Assembly (NCBI GenBank): GCA_937923345.1
Contig: CAKZVJ010000006.1
Span: forward strand, 1 to 49,646
Origin: an uncultured Saprospiraceae bacterium
GTDB taxonomy: Bacteria; Bacteroidota; Bacteroidia; Chitinophagales; Saprospiraceae
Length of the DNA: 49,646 bases
Direction: 5' to 3'
Below are positions 25,308-34,200 of this stretch, piece by piece. Position 1 is the stretch's first letter; each line of letters opens with the position of its first letter. The notes beneath the pieces are model-generated. The model had not been told where the DNA came from, ran no database searches, and was given only the letters and a program-made list of their open reading frames with translations. The position numbers and the translations under genes are program-made.

Positions 25308-26588
25308 ATGCTAGAACTTAGTTTCATCAAAGAACATAAAGAAAAAGTGCTAGAGGGGCTAGAAAGGCGCTGTTATCCCGCTGAAACTAGTGAAATTATC
25401 GATTCTATCCTCGAAAAGAATGAAAATCGCAAGACGTTACAAGGTTTTCTTGATGTCAAAAGAGGTGAAATAAACAAGCTATCTGGACAAATAGGCGACC
25501 TTTTCAAAAGTGGAAAGCAAGAAGAAGCTCAGGCGCTAAAAGATCAAGTCAATGCGGTAAAGGGGGAGATGGGCGACAAAGAAAAGCAGCTTATAGCCGC
25601 AGAAAATCAATTGACTCAACTCTTATATAAGATACCAAACGTCCCTCACCCTTCTGTACCAAAAGGGAAATCTGATGAAGACAATGAAGTACATATTCCG
25701 CACCAAGGAGATTTGCCAGATCTAGGAGAATCTGCACTGCCTCACTGGGAACTAGCCAAGAAGTACCAACTTTTTGACCTTGAGTTAGGCGTTAAGATTG
25801 CTGGTGCTGGTTTTCCATTGTACAGAGGCAAAGGGGCTAAGCTAGAGCGTGCCTTGATCAACTACTTTTTAGACGAGGCAGACAAGAGAGGCTACGAAGA
25901 GATTATCCCACCCCTACTGGTCAATGAAGCTAGTGGTATTGGCACCGGCTCACTGCCGGACAAGGAAGGACAGATGTATTATATGGAGAAGGATGATCTA
26001 TATCTTATACCTACAGCCGAGGTCCCGGTGACCAATATACATAGAGGAGACATTCTGGATGAATCTCAGCTGCCTATTAAATACACAGGCTACACCCCTT
26101 GTTTTAGAAGAGAAGCAGGTTCCTACGGTGCACACGTACGAGGACTCAATCGAGTCCACCAATTCAACAAAGTGGAAATCGTCCGTTTCGAAAAACCAGA
26201 AAATTCATACGCTGCCTTAGAAGAAATGCTAAAGCATGTCTCCGATCTACTGACTGCATTGGAGCTTCCATTTAGAGTGCTTAGACTTTGTGGTGGAGAC
26301 CTGACTTTTGCGTCCGCGTTGACTTATGATTTTGAGGTATACTCTGCTGCGCAAAAGCGATGGTTGGAGGTGAGCTCAGTATCTAACTTTGAGACCTTTC
26401 AGAGCAATCGCATGAAAACCAGATATAAAGACAGCAATAAAAAGAAACAACTGGTGCATACCTTGAATGGTTCAGCGCTCGCCTTGGCACGAATTGTGGC
26501 CTGCATATTAGAGAATAATCAGACGACAAATGGCATCAAAATACCAGTAGTATTGCAGCCATATACCAAATTTGAGGTTATAAGTTAA
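25308..26588 (+). CDS. serS: Seryl-tRNA synthetase
   Basis: The 426-residue class II synthetase charges tRNA-Ser. The N-terminal coiled-coil arm occupies about residues 25-105. Motif 2 is FRREAGSYGAHVRGLNRVHQ-like near residues 265-285, and motif 3 is HTLNGSALALARIVACILEN near the C-terminus (about 385-405). TAEVPVTN and the ALTYDFEVYSAAQKRWLEVS core are present. The ATG start gives the standard MLELSFIKEHKEKVLEGL. Length is normal. Confidence 0.97.
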   Translation: MLELSFIKEHKEKVLEGLERRCYPAETSEIIDSILEKNENRKTLQGFLDVKRGEINKLSGQIGDLFKSGKQEEAQALKDQVNAVKGEMGDKEKQLIAAENQLTQLLYKIPNVPHPSVPKGKSDEDNEVHIPHQGDLPDLGESALPHWELAKKYQLFDLELGVKIAGAGFPLYRGKGAKLERALINYFLDEADKRGYEEIIPPLLVNEASGIGTGSLPDKEGQMYYMEKDDLYLIPTAEVPVTNIHRGDILDESQLPIKYTGYTPCFRREAGSYGAHVRGLNRVHQFNKVEIVRFEKPENSYAALEEMLKHVSDLLTALELPFRVLRLCGGDLTFASALTYDFEVYSAAQKRWLEVSSVSNFETFQSNRMKTRYKDSNKKKQLVHTLNGSALALARIVACILENNQTTNGIKIPVVLQPYTKFEVIS

Positions 26589-26663
26589 CAATATTAACTA
26601 AACCTAAAGTGACACTAAAAGCGTTTATACAGTCATAATAATAAATACAAATAGAATATAATT

Positions 26664-27362
26664 ATGGGAGGTTACATGGTTTATATGGTAATGGCAGCTG
26701 TTCTTTCAGGAATCGGCATGCTAGTCAGCAATAGACTAAAAAGCAAATTTGATCACTATAGCCGAGTGCCACTGCAGAGTGGACTATCAGGTAAGGAAGT
26801 AGCAGAACAAATGCTGCAGCATTATGGTATCCATGACGTTAAAATCGTACCTGCTAAAGGTATGCTAACTGATCACTACAATCCACAGACGAAGACGATT
26901 GCCTTGAGTGAGCCAGTATACAATGCACGCAGTGTAGCAGCCGCAGCAGTAGCCGCGCACGAGTGTGGCCACGCGGTCCAGCATGACACTTCATATGCAT
27001 GGTTACAGATGCGTTCCGCTATCGTGCCTGTGGTAAACATAGCGTCTAAGGCTCAGCAATTTTTAATGATGGCTGCTCTGGGCATGTTTGGGATGGGTGG
27101 CAACCCTACTTTATTGCTCATCACTGTGATTGCTTTTGGAGTTACTGCCTTATTTAGTTTCATCACTTTACCAGTAGAGTTCGATGCGAGTAATAGAGCG
27201 ATGGCTTGGTTGGACGAAGCAGATGTAGCAAGAGGTACAGATTATGATGGCGCTAAAGACGCACTGTGGTGGGCCGCTATGACCTACGTTTCTGCAGCAC
27301 TTGGAGCATTGGTATACTTCGTATTCTTTGCTCTAAAATACGCCGCTGCTGCTAATCGCTAA
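26664..27362 (+). CDS. Neutral zinc metallopeptidase (YugP/Zn_peptidase_2 family)
   Basis: 232 residues with membrane helices at the N-terminus (about 3-22) and in the C-terminal half (about 120-165 and 200-228). The zinc motif is AAHECGHAVQHD, with H99, E100 and H103. The family (YugP-like) is a predicted membrane-bound zinc peptidase; substrates are unknown. The sequence SKAQQFLM and LPVEFDASNRAMAWL are typical of it. It lies 75 bases after serS in the same direction and ends in a clear terminator, so it may share the serS transcript. Confidence 0.92.
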   Translation: MGGYMVYMVMAAVLSGIGMLVSNRLKSKFDHYSRVPLQSGLSGKEVAEQMLQHYGIHDVKIVPAKGMLTDHYNPQTKTIALSEPVYNARSVAAAAVAAHECGHAVQHDTSYAWLQMRSAIVPVVNIASKAQQFLMMAALGMFGMGGNPTLLLITVIAFGVTALFSFITLPVEFDASNRAMAWLDEADVARGTDYDGAKDALWWAAMTYVSAALGALVYFVFFALKYAAAANR

Positions 27363-27397
27363 TTTCAGCATACAGAAATATACGAATCTTAGATATA

Positions 27398-27432
27398 AAA
27401 TAGCCATTCCAGTTTGGGGTGGCTATTTTTTT
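27398..27432 (+). terminator. Rho-independent terminator after the zinc peptidase gene
   Basis: AAATAGCCA (27398-27406) pairs with TGGCTATTT (27420-27428), with further inner pairing, followed by a run of T to 27432. Confidence 0.88.
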
Positions 27433-27620
27433 ATTTGGGGCTGACCCTGCCGCCTGCCTGTTCGCTAGGCCAGCGTGGGGCGTCGGGTCGGGTCGTCCGT
27501 TGTATGGTATGCTCACGCGCAGACGCCCGCGCTGCGATACCATGCCACTTCCACCCCTCATCCTTCTAGGGCTTCCTGCTGTACGCATCGCCCAGTGGGA
27601 TTGTACCTTTTCCTGATTCG
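27433..27620. repeat. GC-rich intergenic island with inverted repeat, before nhaC
   Basis: About 180 bases of markedly higher G+C than both neighbours. TGGTATGCTCACGC and GCGATACCATGCC form the arms of a hairpin (TGGTAT...ATACCA, about 27504-27543) surrounded by GTCCGTTGTA and CACTTCCACCCC. From memory, similar islands (a hairpin between a TCCG(C/T)T-type word and a CACTTC/CGCTTC-type word) are common between genes in Bacteroidota, but I cannot verify that here. An open frame crosses it in phase with nhaC; it is not part of the protein. Confidence 0.5.
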
Positions 27621-27637
27621 CGTCCATTTGCTTCACC

Positions 27638-27666
27638 TTGGATTCTCTGAGTTTTTAATATCTTTA
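27638..27666 (+). promoter_or_regulatory. Probable nhaC promoter
   Basis: TTG at 27638-27640, an 18-base spacer, then TATCTTTA at 27659-27666 is one mismatch from the Bacteroidota TTTG/TAnnTTTG pattern at proper spacing, about 40 bases before the nhaC ATG. Confidence 0.45.
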
Positions 27667-27705
27667 GGAATACCTTTTAAGATACCATACACATACAAGA
27701 AAACG

Positions 27706-29193
27706 ATGGACCAGCACATACAAGAAAACAAGGAACTCAGTCTACTCGAAGCCCTGATACCTGTAGTCATACTTATAGCCTTACTTGCTTACAACATTGT
27801 CTGGCAAGATGGTGGATGGCTAGGTGATTACTCCAACCACTATATACTGCTGATGGCAGGGGGTATCGCTGCCGTAGTAGGACTATTCAATAAGGTAAGT
27901 CTACAGACTATGATTTCTGAAGTGTGGGAAAACCTCAAAAGCGTCTTTACGCCTTTGATGATATTACTCCTTGTGGGTGCATTAGCTGGGACTTGGATGA
28001 TGAGTGGCATCGTGCCCGCTATGGTATATTATGGCATGCAGATTCTAAACCCCACGATTTTCTTGGCTGCTTCAGTCGTCATCTGCACTATCATCTCTCT
28101 GGCGACTGGTAGTTCTTGGACTACGACGGCGACTGTAGGCATAGCCCTGATTGGTATCGCTGGCGCCATGGGTATCTCTTTAGGTATGGCTGCGGGGGCT
28201 ATTATCTCAGGCGCCTATTTCGGAGATAAGATGTCTCCATTGAGTGATACCACAAACCTTGCTCCAGCTATGGCAGGTGGGGAACTGTTTAGCCATATAC
28301 GCTATATGACCTTGACTACTGTCCCTACTATTATCATTACGCTTATCGTATTTACCATCATAGGCTTTACTGCAGATACCAATGGTCAATTGAATGAAAA
28401 CACTGTCATCAATGATATGCTATTGGATAAATTCAATATTACACCTTGGTTATTTGTAGTCCCTATCATTGTAGTAGCTACTATCATGATGAAAATCAAG
28501 CCATTGATTGCCTTATCGATTGGTGCTATCCTCGGAGCAATCTGTACCATCACGTTCCAACCTGAGGTGATCAAAGAATTGACTGGCGCGAGCACTTTAG
28601 GCATGGGTGAATACTTTAGTGCTACTATACAAAGCCTTTTCAAAGGAACACAACTCGCCCTCCCTGAATTTGTCGGCAGTTCTGACTTGCCAGAAAAGTT
28701 AAAAGAAAAACTGCCAGACCTCTTGTCAGGAAAAGGCATGGAAGGGATGCTGTGGACGATATACCTTATCATTGCTGCTATGGTTTTTGGTGGGGTGATG
28801 GATGGCATCGGAGCACTAGCGAGAATTACAAAATCTCTATTGAGCATGGCTAAATCTACCTTTGGATTGTTCGCTAGTACAGTGGCTAGTTGCCTTGCAC
28901 TGAACATCACCGCCTCAGACCAATACCTTGCTCTAGTCGTTCCGGGAAAGATGTTTAAGAAAGCATACGAAGACCAAGGATTGGCACCAGAAAATCTAAG
29001 CCGTACTTTAGAAGATTCGGGTACTGTGACCTCCGTGCTTATTCCATGGAACACTTGCGGTGCTTATCAGTCTGGTGTATTAGGCGTGAGCGTAGCCGAC
29101 TATTTTATCTACGCGATCTTCAATTGGTTGAGTCCGATCACGACCCTAATCTTTGCAGCTTTGAGTATCAAAATAAAGCAATTGGCCAAATAA
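27706..29193 (+). CDS. nhaC: NhaC-family Na+/H+ antiporter
   Basis: From the ATG at 27706 this is a 495-residue protein; the open frame extends back to 27475 through a GC-rich island and must not be used as the start. About 10-12 membrane helices. Family signatures include ATGSSWTTTATVGIAL near residue 125-140, SGAYFGDKMSPLSDTTNLAP near 160-180 and the late LEDSGTVTSVLIPWNTCGAY. These transporters exchange Na+ for H+ across the inner membrane; some family members exchange amino acids instead. Monocistronic by position. Confidence 0.93.
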   Translation: MDQHIQENKELSLLEALIPVVILIALLAYNIVWQDGGWLGDYSNHYILLMAGGIAAVVGLFNKVSLQTMISEVWENLKSVFTPLMILLLVGALAGTWMMSGIVPAMVYYGMQILNPTIFLAASVVICTIISLATGSSWTTTATVGIALIGIAGAMGISLGMAAGAIISGAYFGDKMSPLSDTTNLAPAMAGGELFSHIRYMTLTTVPTIIITLIVFTIIGFTADTNGQLNENTVINDMLLDKFNITPWLFVVPIIVVATIMMKIKPLIALSIGAILGAICTITFQPEVIKELTGASTLGMGEYFSATIQSLFKGTQLALPEFVGSSDLPEKLKEKLPDLLSGKGMEGMLWTIYLIIAAMVFGGVMDGIGALARITKSLLSMAKSTFGLFASTVASCLALNITASDQYLALVVPGKMFKKAYEDQGLAPENLSRTLEDSGTVTSVLIPWNTCGAYQSGVLGVSVADYFIYAIFNWLSPITTLIFAALSIKIKQLAK

Positions 29194-29198
29194 AAAAA

Positions 29199-29221
29199 TA
29201 CATTTTCATAAAGAAAATGTA
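29199..29221. terminator. Hairpin just after nhaC
   Basis: TACATTTTC and GAAAATGTA form a perfect 9-base stem with a 5-base loop, 5 bases after the nhaC stop. The plus strand has no T-run after it, while the minus strand has seven T, so as an intrinsic terminator it faces the wrong way for nhaC. Confidence 0.45.
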
Positions 29222-29311
29222 CGGTTGATACGGCAAGCTCTCGTATTTAATTTTTTCTCAATATTTAATGCTCGCCAAGCGCAGTTTACTTTTTTATATG
29301 ATAAAAAAAGT

Positions 29312-29319
29312 TAATTTTG
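29312..29319 (+). promoter_or_regulatory. -7 box upstream of the NYN/PIN-like gene
   Basis: TAATTTTG is an exact TAnnTTTG box about 70 bases before the ATG at 29388, with T-rich sequence at the -33 position. Confidence 0.4.
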
Positions 29320-29387
29320 CTGTCCCAACCATATCCCCAGACCCTACACCGATAGATTTTTTTTTACCGAAATAACTGAATCTACAA

Positions 29388-30164
29388 ATGCATAGTCATA
29401 GTAAGATACGCTACGTATTTATATCATACGAAGACCTCAAAGAAATCAAGTTTAAAAAACTTGAAAAAATCTGTGATAAGATATTCATTCTTATCAATGA
29501 AGGGATAAATGACTTACCCTTTATCCTCGTTCAGAAAATACAAAAGTTAGGAAAGAATGCTAAGTGGATTCAAATCTCCAATAAGGAAGATGCACTCGCC
29601 TTGTCGATGGCTTTCCTTATGGGCCAAATGCACGAAAAAATAAATAAAGATATTGAGTTTGCTATTTTATCTAATGATAAGCAATATGATAGTATCGTTT
29701 CTTATCTCAATTCAGTAGGTAGAGATTGTATTAGAGTCAAAAACAAAAAGAAGAATATAGCTAGCTATTCTACTACAGAAGCTGCGGAACCTAGTAAAGG
29801 AATCGAAGTAATAGAAATAGAAAGCGAGATTGAACCTAAAAAAACGTTCCATGAATTGAGCAATGAACTTGATCATGTAGAACCTATTGAACCCAAGTCC
29901 AATATCAGCCTTGGCAACACGGCTCTAGACATCTTAGCTAACGGTAGTGACGCAGCGCAAGGCGTGAAAATCGCTGCCAATGAGACTATTAAAAGACTTA
30001 TACGTTCGGGCAACAGGCCATCAGAATTGAGTTTGCTCAAAAGCTATATCATCCTTCACAATCAAAATGAATCCATAGAAGAAAATATAGAAGAAATCAT
30101 CGAGCATCTCGCGAGTACAAATGAAATAGAGATCAGAGAGGATGAGGTTATTTACAACTTTTAA
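29388..30164 (+). CDS. Degenerate NYN/PIN-like domain protein with C-terminal winged-helix-like domain
   Basis: 258 residues. The first ~120 follow the layout of NYN/PIN-like nucleases: a first strand FISYEDL where active members have F-I-D-Y-E-N, a buried strand KIFILINEG, KNAKWIQISNKEDALALSMA, and the late strand AILSNDKQYDSIVSYLNSVG (S-x-D at residues 95-97, YD at 100-101). The first catalytic Asp is replaced by Ser, and the usual central Asp position is Ala/Ser, so nuclease activity may be lost. An acidic linker (125-165) leads to a C-terminal helical part (about 170-258) ending EIREDEVIYNF, like the end of OST-HTH/LOTUS or winged-helix modules. An RNA-binding role is inferred; the fold call is moderate. 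Confidence 0.55.
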   Translation: MHSHSKIRYVFISYEDLKEIKFKKLEKICDKIFILINEGINDLPFILVQKIQKLGKNAKWIQISNKEDALALSMAFLMGQMHEKINKDIEFAILSNDKQYDSIVSYLNSVGRDCIRVKNKKKNIASYSTTEAAEPSKGIEVIEIESEIEPKKTFHELSNELDHVEPIEPKSNISLGNTALDILANGSDAAQGVKIAANETIKRLIRSGNRPSELSLLKSYIILHNQNESIEENIEEIIEHLASTNEIEIREDEVIYNF

Positions 30165-30177
30165 ATTCTAAACTGTC

Positions 30178-30203
30178 GGCAATAGACTCCCCCTGCTATT
30201 GCC
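30178..30203 (+). terminator. Hairpin after the NYN/PIN-like gene
   Basis: GGCAATAG and CTATTGCC form a perfect 8-base stem around a 10-base loop, 14 bases after the stop. No T-run follows, so it may be a stabilising hairpin or Rho-assisted terminator. Confidence 0.5.
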
Positions 30204-30331
30204 ATCCCGTAGTTACATTTCTTAGGCACAGAGTAAGTTATAGTCAATTTACTGACTAGGCACCATATTGCAAGACACCTTTTCGCAGGTTCTAAACCGA
30301 GAATTAGTGCTTATTTTCTCAAATACACTTC

Positions 30332-30339
30332 TACATTTG
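30332..30339 (+). promoter_or_regulatory. -7 box upstream of frr
   Basis: TACATTTG matches TAnnTTTG exactly, about 90 bases before the frr ATG; the -33 position is T-rich but lacks TTG. Confidence 0.4.
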
Positions 30340-30430
30340 TAAATATTATAAGATTTTTATTATATTCTTATATTAGCATTCAAATAGGGTCCGCCAGGAA
30401 ACTAGTAGACACAAATAAAGAAATATAGTC

Positions 30431-30994
30431 ATGGAATTAACTTTGGAAGATTTTATTAAGCAAGAGCGTACTGCCATGAATGACAGTATGGAGCACCTTA
30501 AGAAGGAGCTCTCTAAGATACGTGCAGGAAAAGCGAACCCTAGTATGCTAGATGGTTTGATGGTAGACTACTACGGTACACCTACCCCTATCTCGCAGGT
30601 AGCAAATGTGAACTCCCCGGACTCCAAAACCATTGCTATTCAGCCATGGGAAAAGGGTATGCTCGCCAATATCGAGCAGGCTATCTTCAAGGCCAATCTT
30701 GGACTTACGCCTATGAATGATGGTGAATTTGTACGCATTACTATTCCACCCTTGACAGAAGAGCGTAGAAAAAACCTCGTAAAGCAAGTAAAAGCGGTAG
30801 GCGAAGAAACTAAAATCGCCCTTCGACTAACTCGTCAAAAAATGATGGATGCTGTCAAAAAGGAAGTAAAAAATGGTTACCCTGAGGACGAAGGAAAAAA
30901 GAAGGAAGAGCAGATTCAAAACTTACTCAAAGGCTACGGCACCGAGGTGGACAAGTTGACTGACGCAAAGGAGAAAGACATCATGTCTATCTAG
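30431..30994 (+). CDS. frr: Ribosome recycling factor
   Basis: 187 residues, normal length for this factor, which with EF-G splits the post-termination ribosome. Typical features: LKKELSKIRAGKANPSMLDG (about 24-43), VDYYGTPTPISQVANV, and the late IPPLTEERRKNLVKQVKAV (about 105-125), followed by the long C-terminal helix. The N-terminal extension MELTLEDFIKQERTAMNDSM is common in Bacteroidota. It is followed by msrB 60 bases downstream on the same strand. Confidence 0.97.
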   Translation: MELTLEDFIKQERTAMNDSMEHLKKELSKIRAGKANPSMLDGLMVDYYGTPTPISQVANVNSPDSKTIAIQPWEKGMLANIEQAIFKANLGLTPMNDGEFVRITIPPLTEERRKNLVKQVKAVGEETKIALRLTRQKMMDAVKKEVKNGYPEDEGKKKEEQIQNLLKGYGTEVDKLTDAKEKDIMSI

Positions 30995-31054
30995 TATCCG
31001 CCAGGTCAAATAAACCAAGTTAAGCTCTAGTTGTTATCCTACAAAGAAAAAAAT

Positions 31055-31408
31055 ATGAACAAATTGAGCCCAGAAGAGGAACGCGTCATTCTCCATAAAG
31101 GTACCGAAAGACCACATACTGGTGAGTACAATAAACACTATGAAGATGGTATCTATTCTTGCAAGCAGTGTGATACTCCATTATACAAATCTGAACACAA
31201 ATTTGACTCTGGTTGTGGTTGGCCAAGTTTTGATGATGAAATCGAAGGGGCAGTAGAGCAGCTACCTGATGCAGATGGTAGACGTATAGAAATTGTCTGT
31301 GCCAATTGTAAAGGGCATCTCGGACACGTATTCAAGGGAGAGCGATTTACCGCCAAAAATCTACGCCACTGTGTCAACTCTATTTCTCTTAAGTTTGAAG
31401 AGAAATGA
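31055..31408 (+). CDS. msrB: Peptide-methionine (R)-S-oxide reductase
   Basis: From the ATG at 31055 (a TTG at 31031 would add eight residues) this is a 117-residue MsrB. Zinc cysteines C36-x2-C39 and C82-x2-C85, the GCGWPSF motif (53-59), GHLGHVF (87-93) and catalytic C106 in RHCVNS are all present, so it is a Cys-type, zinc-binding, active-looking enzyme. It reduces methionine-R-sulfoxide in proteins. No signal peptide, so cytoplasmic. Its stop overlaps the next start (ATGA, 31405-31408). Confidence 0.95.
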   Translation: MNKLSPEEERVILHKGTERPHTGEYNKHYEDGIYSCKQCDTPLYKSEHKFDSGCGWPSFDDEIEGAVEQLPDADGRRIEIVCANCKGHLGHVFKGERFTAKNLRHCVNSISLKFEEK

Positions 31409-31905
31409 TTCTAGATTACAAAAAAGTACTTGCTACGATGCCGCAGATAGGAACAGTACAATGGATAGGTCTTCGGCCCGGCAAAAAAGAGCCGTTACAA
31501 TCTGTACTTTCTGCTGAAGTCAATACTAAGAATGGGCTCACAGGGGACCGATATAAATCTGCAGGCAAGCGAATGATTACTTTGATTCAAGAAGAACACC
31601 TGCTTGCTGTCGGTAGTATCTTAGGAAAAGATAGACCTGTTGATCCCTTATTGACTAGGAGAAATTTAGTGGTTAAAGGTATTAATCTACTGGCATTGAA
31701 AGGAGCAAAATTTCAAATCGGAGAAGAGGTTATATTAGAGTACACCAGCCCTTGTCATCCCTGTACTAGAATGGAAGAAAACTTTGGCCCTGGAGGACTC
31801 AATGCTATGCGCGGACACGGTGGTATCTGTGTACGGGTGCTGGCTGGAGGCAGTATCCATGTGGGGGATGAGGTGAAGATGATTGAAGCAGGTCCTACTG
31901 CCTAG
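31405..31905 (+). CDS. MOSC domain protein
   Basis: 166 residues, essentially one MOSC (molybdenum cofactor sulfurase C-terminal) domain: [20 protein letters not shown] near residues 45-64, [14 protein letters not shown] near 88-101, and the cysteine-containing [10 protein letters not shown] near 114-123. Stand-alone MOSC proteins bind molybdenum cofactor or reduce N-hydroxylated/oxidised compounds through it; the substrate cannot be told from sequence. Translationally coupled to msrB, so a role in oxidative repair is possible (inference). It overlaps the convergent lipoprotein gene by 11 bases. Confidence 0.9.
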   Translation: MILDYKKVLATMPQIGTVQWIGLRPGKKEPLQSVLSAEVNTKNGLTGDRYKSAGKRMITLIQEEHLLAVGSILGKDRPVDPLLTRRNLVVKGINLLALKGAKFQIGEEVILEYTSPCHPCTRMEENFGPGGLNAMRGHGGICVRVLAGGSIHVGDEVKMIEAGPTA

Positions 31906-32524
31906 CATACTTTCCATAAAACCATAATCTGGGCGAAAGATTTGTATCGTCTCCTTCATAGTACCCGTAGCCAATGATTTCATAAAACAGTTCGTCTACA
32001 GACTCGTAGAAGTATTCTATTTTTTGAGGAGAAGTTTGACGGGACTGCCAGATGATGGTGCTCGGTCCATCTGTGCTGCCTTCATGGATTATGGACTCTG
32101 TAGGCTTATTGACCACACACCACATTTTTCCATTCTCTACTTTATTGGCTCCCCTGCTTACTTCTTGTTTTCCTGTATCCGGGTACGTATCTGTGATGGT
32201 GACGGTTTGGTAATAAGGACTCTCGGAGGTATATACTTGTTTTACTTTTATTGTATTACTGATTTTTAGAGACGGTCTTTGGATTTGTGCGGTGCTTAAT
32301 TTTTTCATCTCTATTTCTCCCAATGGTCGGCGGTCTGTATCTTCATATATGGTAAACTCTCCTAGCCAAGTGCCGTCAAGTATTTTATAGACATTGGAGT
32401 ATGCTTCGTCTGCTTTGGTAAAGACGGGCTTGGCGTCAGTCATGCCCTTTGTCGTCTTTGAAGTACACCCGAGACTATTAAGGAATACTAGAGGGAAAGC
32501 AATCAATAAGAGAAAATTTCGCAT
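31895..32524 (-). CDS. Lipoprotein of unknown function
   Basis: The ATG at 32524 gives MRNFLLLIAFPLVFLNSLGC with a lipobox ending at C20, so the mature protein of about 190 residues should be lipid-anchored. The body is strand-rich with LDGTWLGEFTIYED and KIEYFYESVDELFYEI, reminiscent of small lipocalin-like domains of heme/lipid-binding lipoproteins, but I do not assign a family. It lies 77 bases downstream of the desaturase-family gene on the same strand, possibly an operon. Its 3' end overlaps the MOSC gene by 11 bases (convergent). Confidence 0.75.
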   Translation of the reverse strand: MRNFLLLIAFPLVFLNSLGCTSKTTKGMTDAKPVFTKADEAYSNVYKILDGTWLGEFTIYEDTDRRPLGEIEMKKLSTAQIQRPSLKISNTIKVKQVYTSESPYYQTVTITDTYPDTGKQEVSRGANKVENGKMWCVVNKPTESIIHEGSTDGPSTIIWQSRQTSPQKIEYFYESVDELFYEIIGYGYYEGDDTNLSPRLWFYGKYARQ

Positions 32525-32601
32525 AAGATAAGGTATAGAATGGTTCCGTAATTTTTGAGAATAGTATATCAAAGTGCGTATATAAATTGAATGCTCTAAA
32601 G

Positions 32602-33816
32602 CTATTCACTTTTGATATAGAAGTGAAAATAACACAAACTCAAAGTACCAAAAATAGCAAATAAAGTAATAAGTAGTGGTACCGATAGAGCAAGCGAATC
32701 TGCAATTAGCAATCCAATGCCTACTAGACTAAACATACGAGCTGTCTCATAATACCAAATCCAAGTTGCTTTCTTCTCAAACATAAATCCAAATGATAAG
32801 GTGGTCATTACAATCCAAAGTGCATAGGCCGCACGGGGTAGAATCGGAAGTTTTTCTTGAACATAAAAGAACAAGGGAACCAGAACAAGTAAGAGTAAGA
32901 AATGCACAAGAACATATTTCGCAATCGATGGCAAGACTGGTGAATCGTATTTTTTATAATTCGCCTGGGGCATCTGGGGTGCTTGGTAGCCTCCCAGGTA
33001 AGTAGGCATCCAACCAGGTTTATTGAAGAGCATCTTCAGTGTATCCCTGAAAGAACGAGACTGCCGAGTCGTATTGTAAAGGTCTATATAATGAGAAAAA
33101 TTAGCGTATACAGGATTCCAACTTTTGATGGGTACTGTCACTCCATAAGTAGGCCGCTCCTCTTCCTCCTTAAAGGTGCCAAACAAACGATCCCAAAAAA
33201 TAAATACGCCTGCAAAATTCTTATCGATGTATTTTGGATTGCGCCCATGATGCACGCGGTGATGGGAAGGGGTATTCAATAGTGCTTCAAACCAAATGGG
33301 TAACTTATCAATATGCTCTGTATGAATCCAAAATTGATACAGCAAATTGAGCCCACCAATTAAGAGTAACAATTTCGGATCAAAGCCCATGAGTGCCATC
33401 GGTAAGAAAAAAGGAAAGCCCCAAATAAATCCAGTGGAGGTTTGGCGCAGTGCCACCGACAGATTGTAATCTTCACTCTGATGATGTACCACATGTCCTC
33501 CCCAAAACAAACTCACCGTATGCGCCAGTCTATGTTCCCAATAGTAGGCCAAGTCAAACAAGATGAAAAGTGCGATAAAGGTCCAGGCGTTTGTAGGCAA
33601 ATGGTAAAAAGCGAATCTGTCATAGATAGCGGCGTATATCCCGATCTTCACAATGCTGAAGAACACTCCTGTCGTTTGCTGAAGTGTACCCGTACTGATG
33701 TTTGTAATCGCATCACTCAATCTATAGGTATGTTTCTTAGTGATGGCTTCGTAGACCAACTCCAGGGCCATAAGACCAAAGTACATAGGAATAGCTAATA
33801 CGGTAACGGCAATCAT
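32602..33816 (-). CDS. Sterol desaturase/alkylglycerol monooxygenase-like membrane enzyme
   Basis: 404 residues, multi-pass membrane protein of the fatty acid hydroxylase superfamily. The di-iron histidine boxes are visible: HRLAH (about 94-98), HVVHHQSEDYNL (about 107-118), HTEHI (about 165) and HHRVHHGRN (about 184-192). NPKYIDKNFAGVFIFWDRLF matches alkylglycerol monooxygenase-like members, which cleave ether lipids. The C-terminal ~110 residues add extra membrane helices, as in the animal AGMO family. Substrate unproven; an ether- or hydroxy-lipid is likely. Start ATG at 33816. Confidence 0.88.
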   Translation of the reverse strand: MIAVTVLAIPMYFGLMALELVYEAITKKHTYRLSDAITNISTGTLQQTTGVFFSIVKIGIYAAIYDRFAFYHLPTNAWTFIALFILFDLAYYWEHRLAHTVSLFWGGHVVHHQSEDYNLSVALRQTSTGFIWGFPFFLPMALMGFDPKLLLLIGGLNLLYQFWIHTEHIDKLPIWFEALLNTPSHHRVHHGRNPKYIDKNFAGVFIFWDRLFGTFKEEEERPTYGVTVPIKSWNPVYANFSHYIDLYNTTRQSRSFRDTLKMLFNKPGWMPTYLGGYQAPQMPQANYKKYDSPVLPSIAKYVLVHFLLLLVLVPLFFYVQEKLPILPRAAYALWIVMTTLSFGFMFEKKATWIWYYETARMFSLVGIGLLIADSLALSVPLLITLFAIFGTLSLCYFHFYIKSE

Positions 33817-34200
33817 AATACACTAAGATACTCAATATTTTGAAATGGAAATATAACTACCTAGTTAGATCAATTAGTAGAAAGACTGATTAAATTTACA
33901 ACTACATTTAAATCGGCTCTATTGTGTTTTGTATGGGTATGCTTATAAGACAACCTGTTAAAGAGAGAGTTGACTAATAGTTTTAAAGACAAATCTGAAT
34001 TTGGGATAAAATCAAGATTATTCTCAGCAGCAATTTGTCACGATTTTTTCAGCAAAATCGCGCCAAATTAAGTTTTGGATTGCAGTACTACACAGGATTG
34101 AGAGATATGCTTTGCTGTGTAAGCCCTGCGAGAAAATCGGGACAAGCTTTTCAGGCTTATTTTATTCTACCCACACCAATCCTTTTAGAGCCAATAAATC
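33817..34200. other. Gap between the desaturase-like gene and the LuxR regulator
   Basis: 384 AT-rich bases upstream of the desaturase-like gene and downstream of the two-component operon. I saw only weak inverted repeats (e.g. ACACAG...CTGTGT near 34091-34123). No gene, no exact TAnnTTTG box for the desaturase gene. Confidence 0.5.

Larger units (their letters stand above)
27363..27705. other. Gap between zinc peptidase and nhaC
   Basis: 343 bases holding, in order, a terminator (27398-27432), a GC-rich island (27433-27620) and a promoter-like pair of boxes (27638-27666). No gene. Confidence 0.65.

Noticed and set aside
27475-27705. N-terminal extension of NhaC by 77 codons
   Set aside because: It reads through a GC-rich island of non-coding character; the ATG at 27706 starts the normal NhaC sequence and has a promoter-like pair of boxes just upstream.
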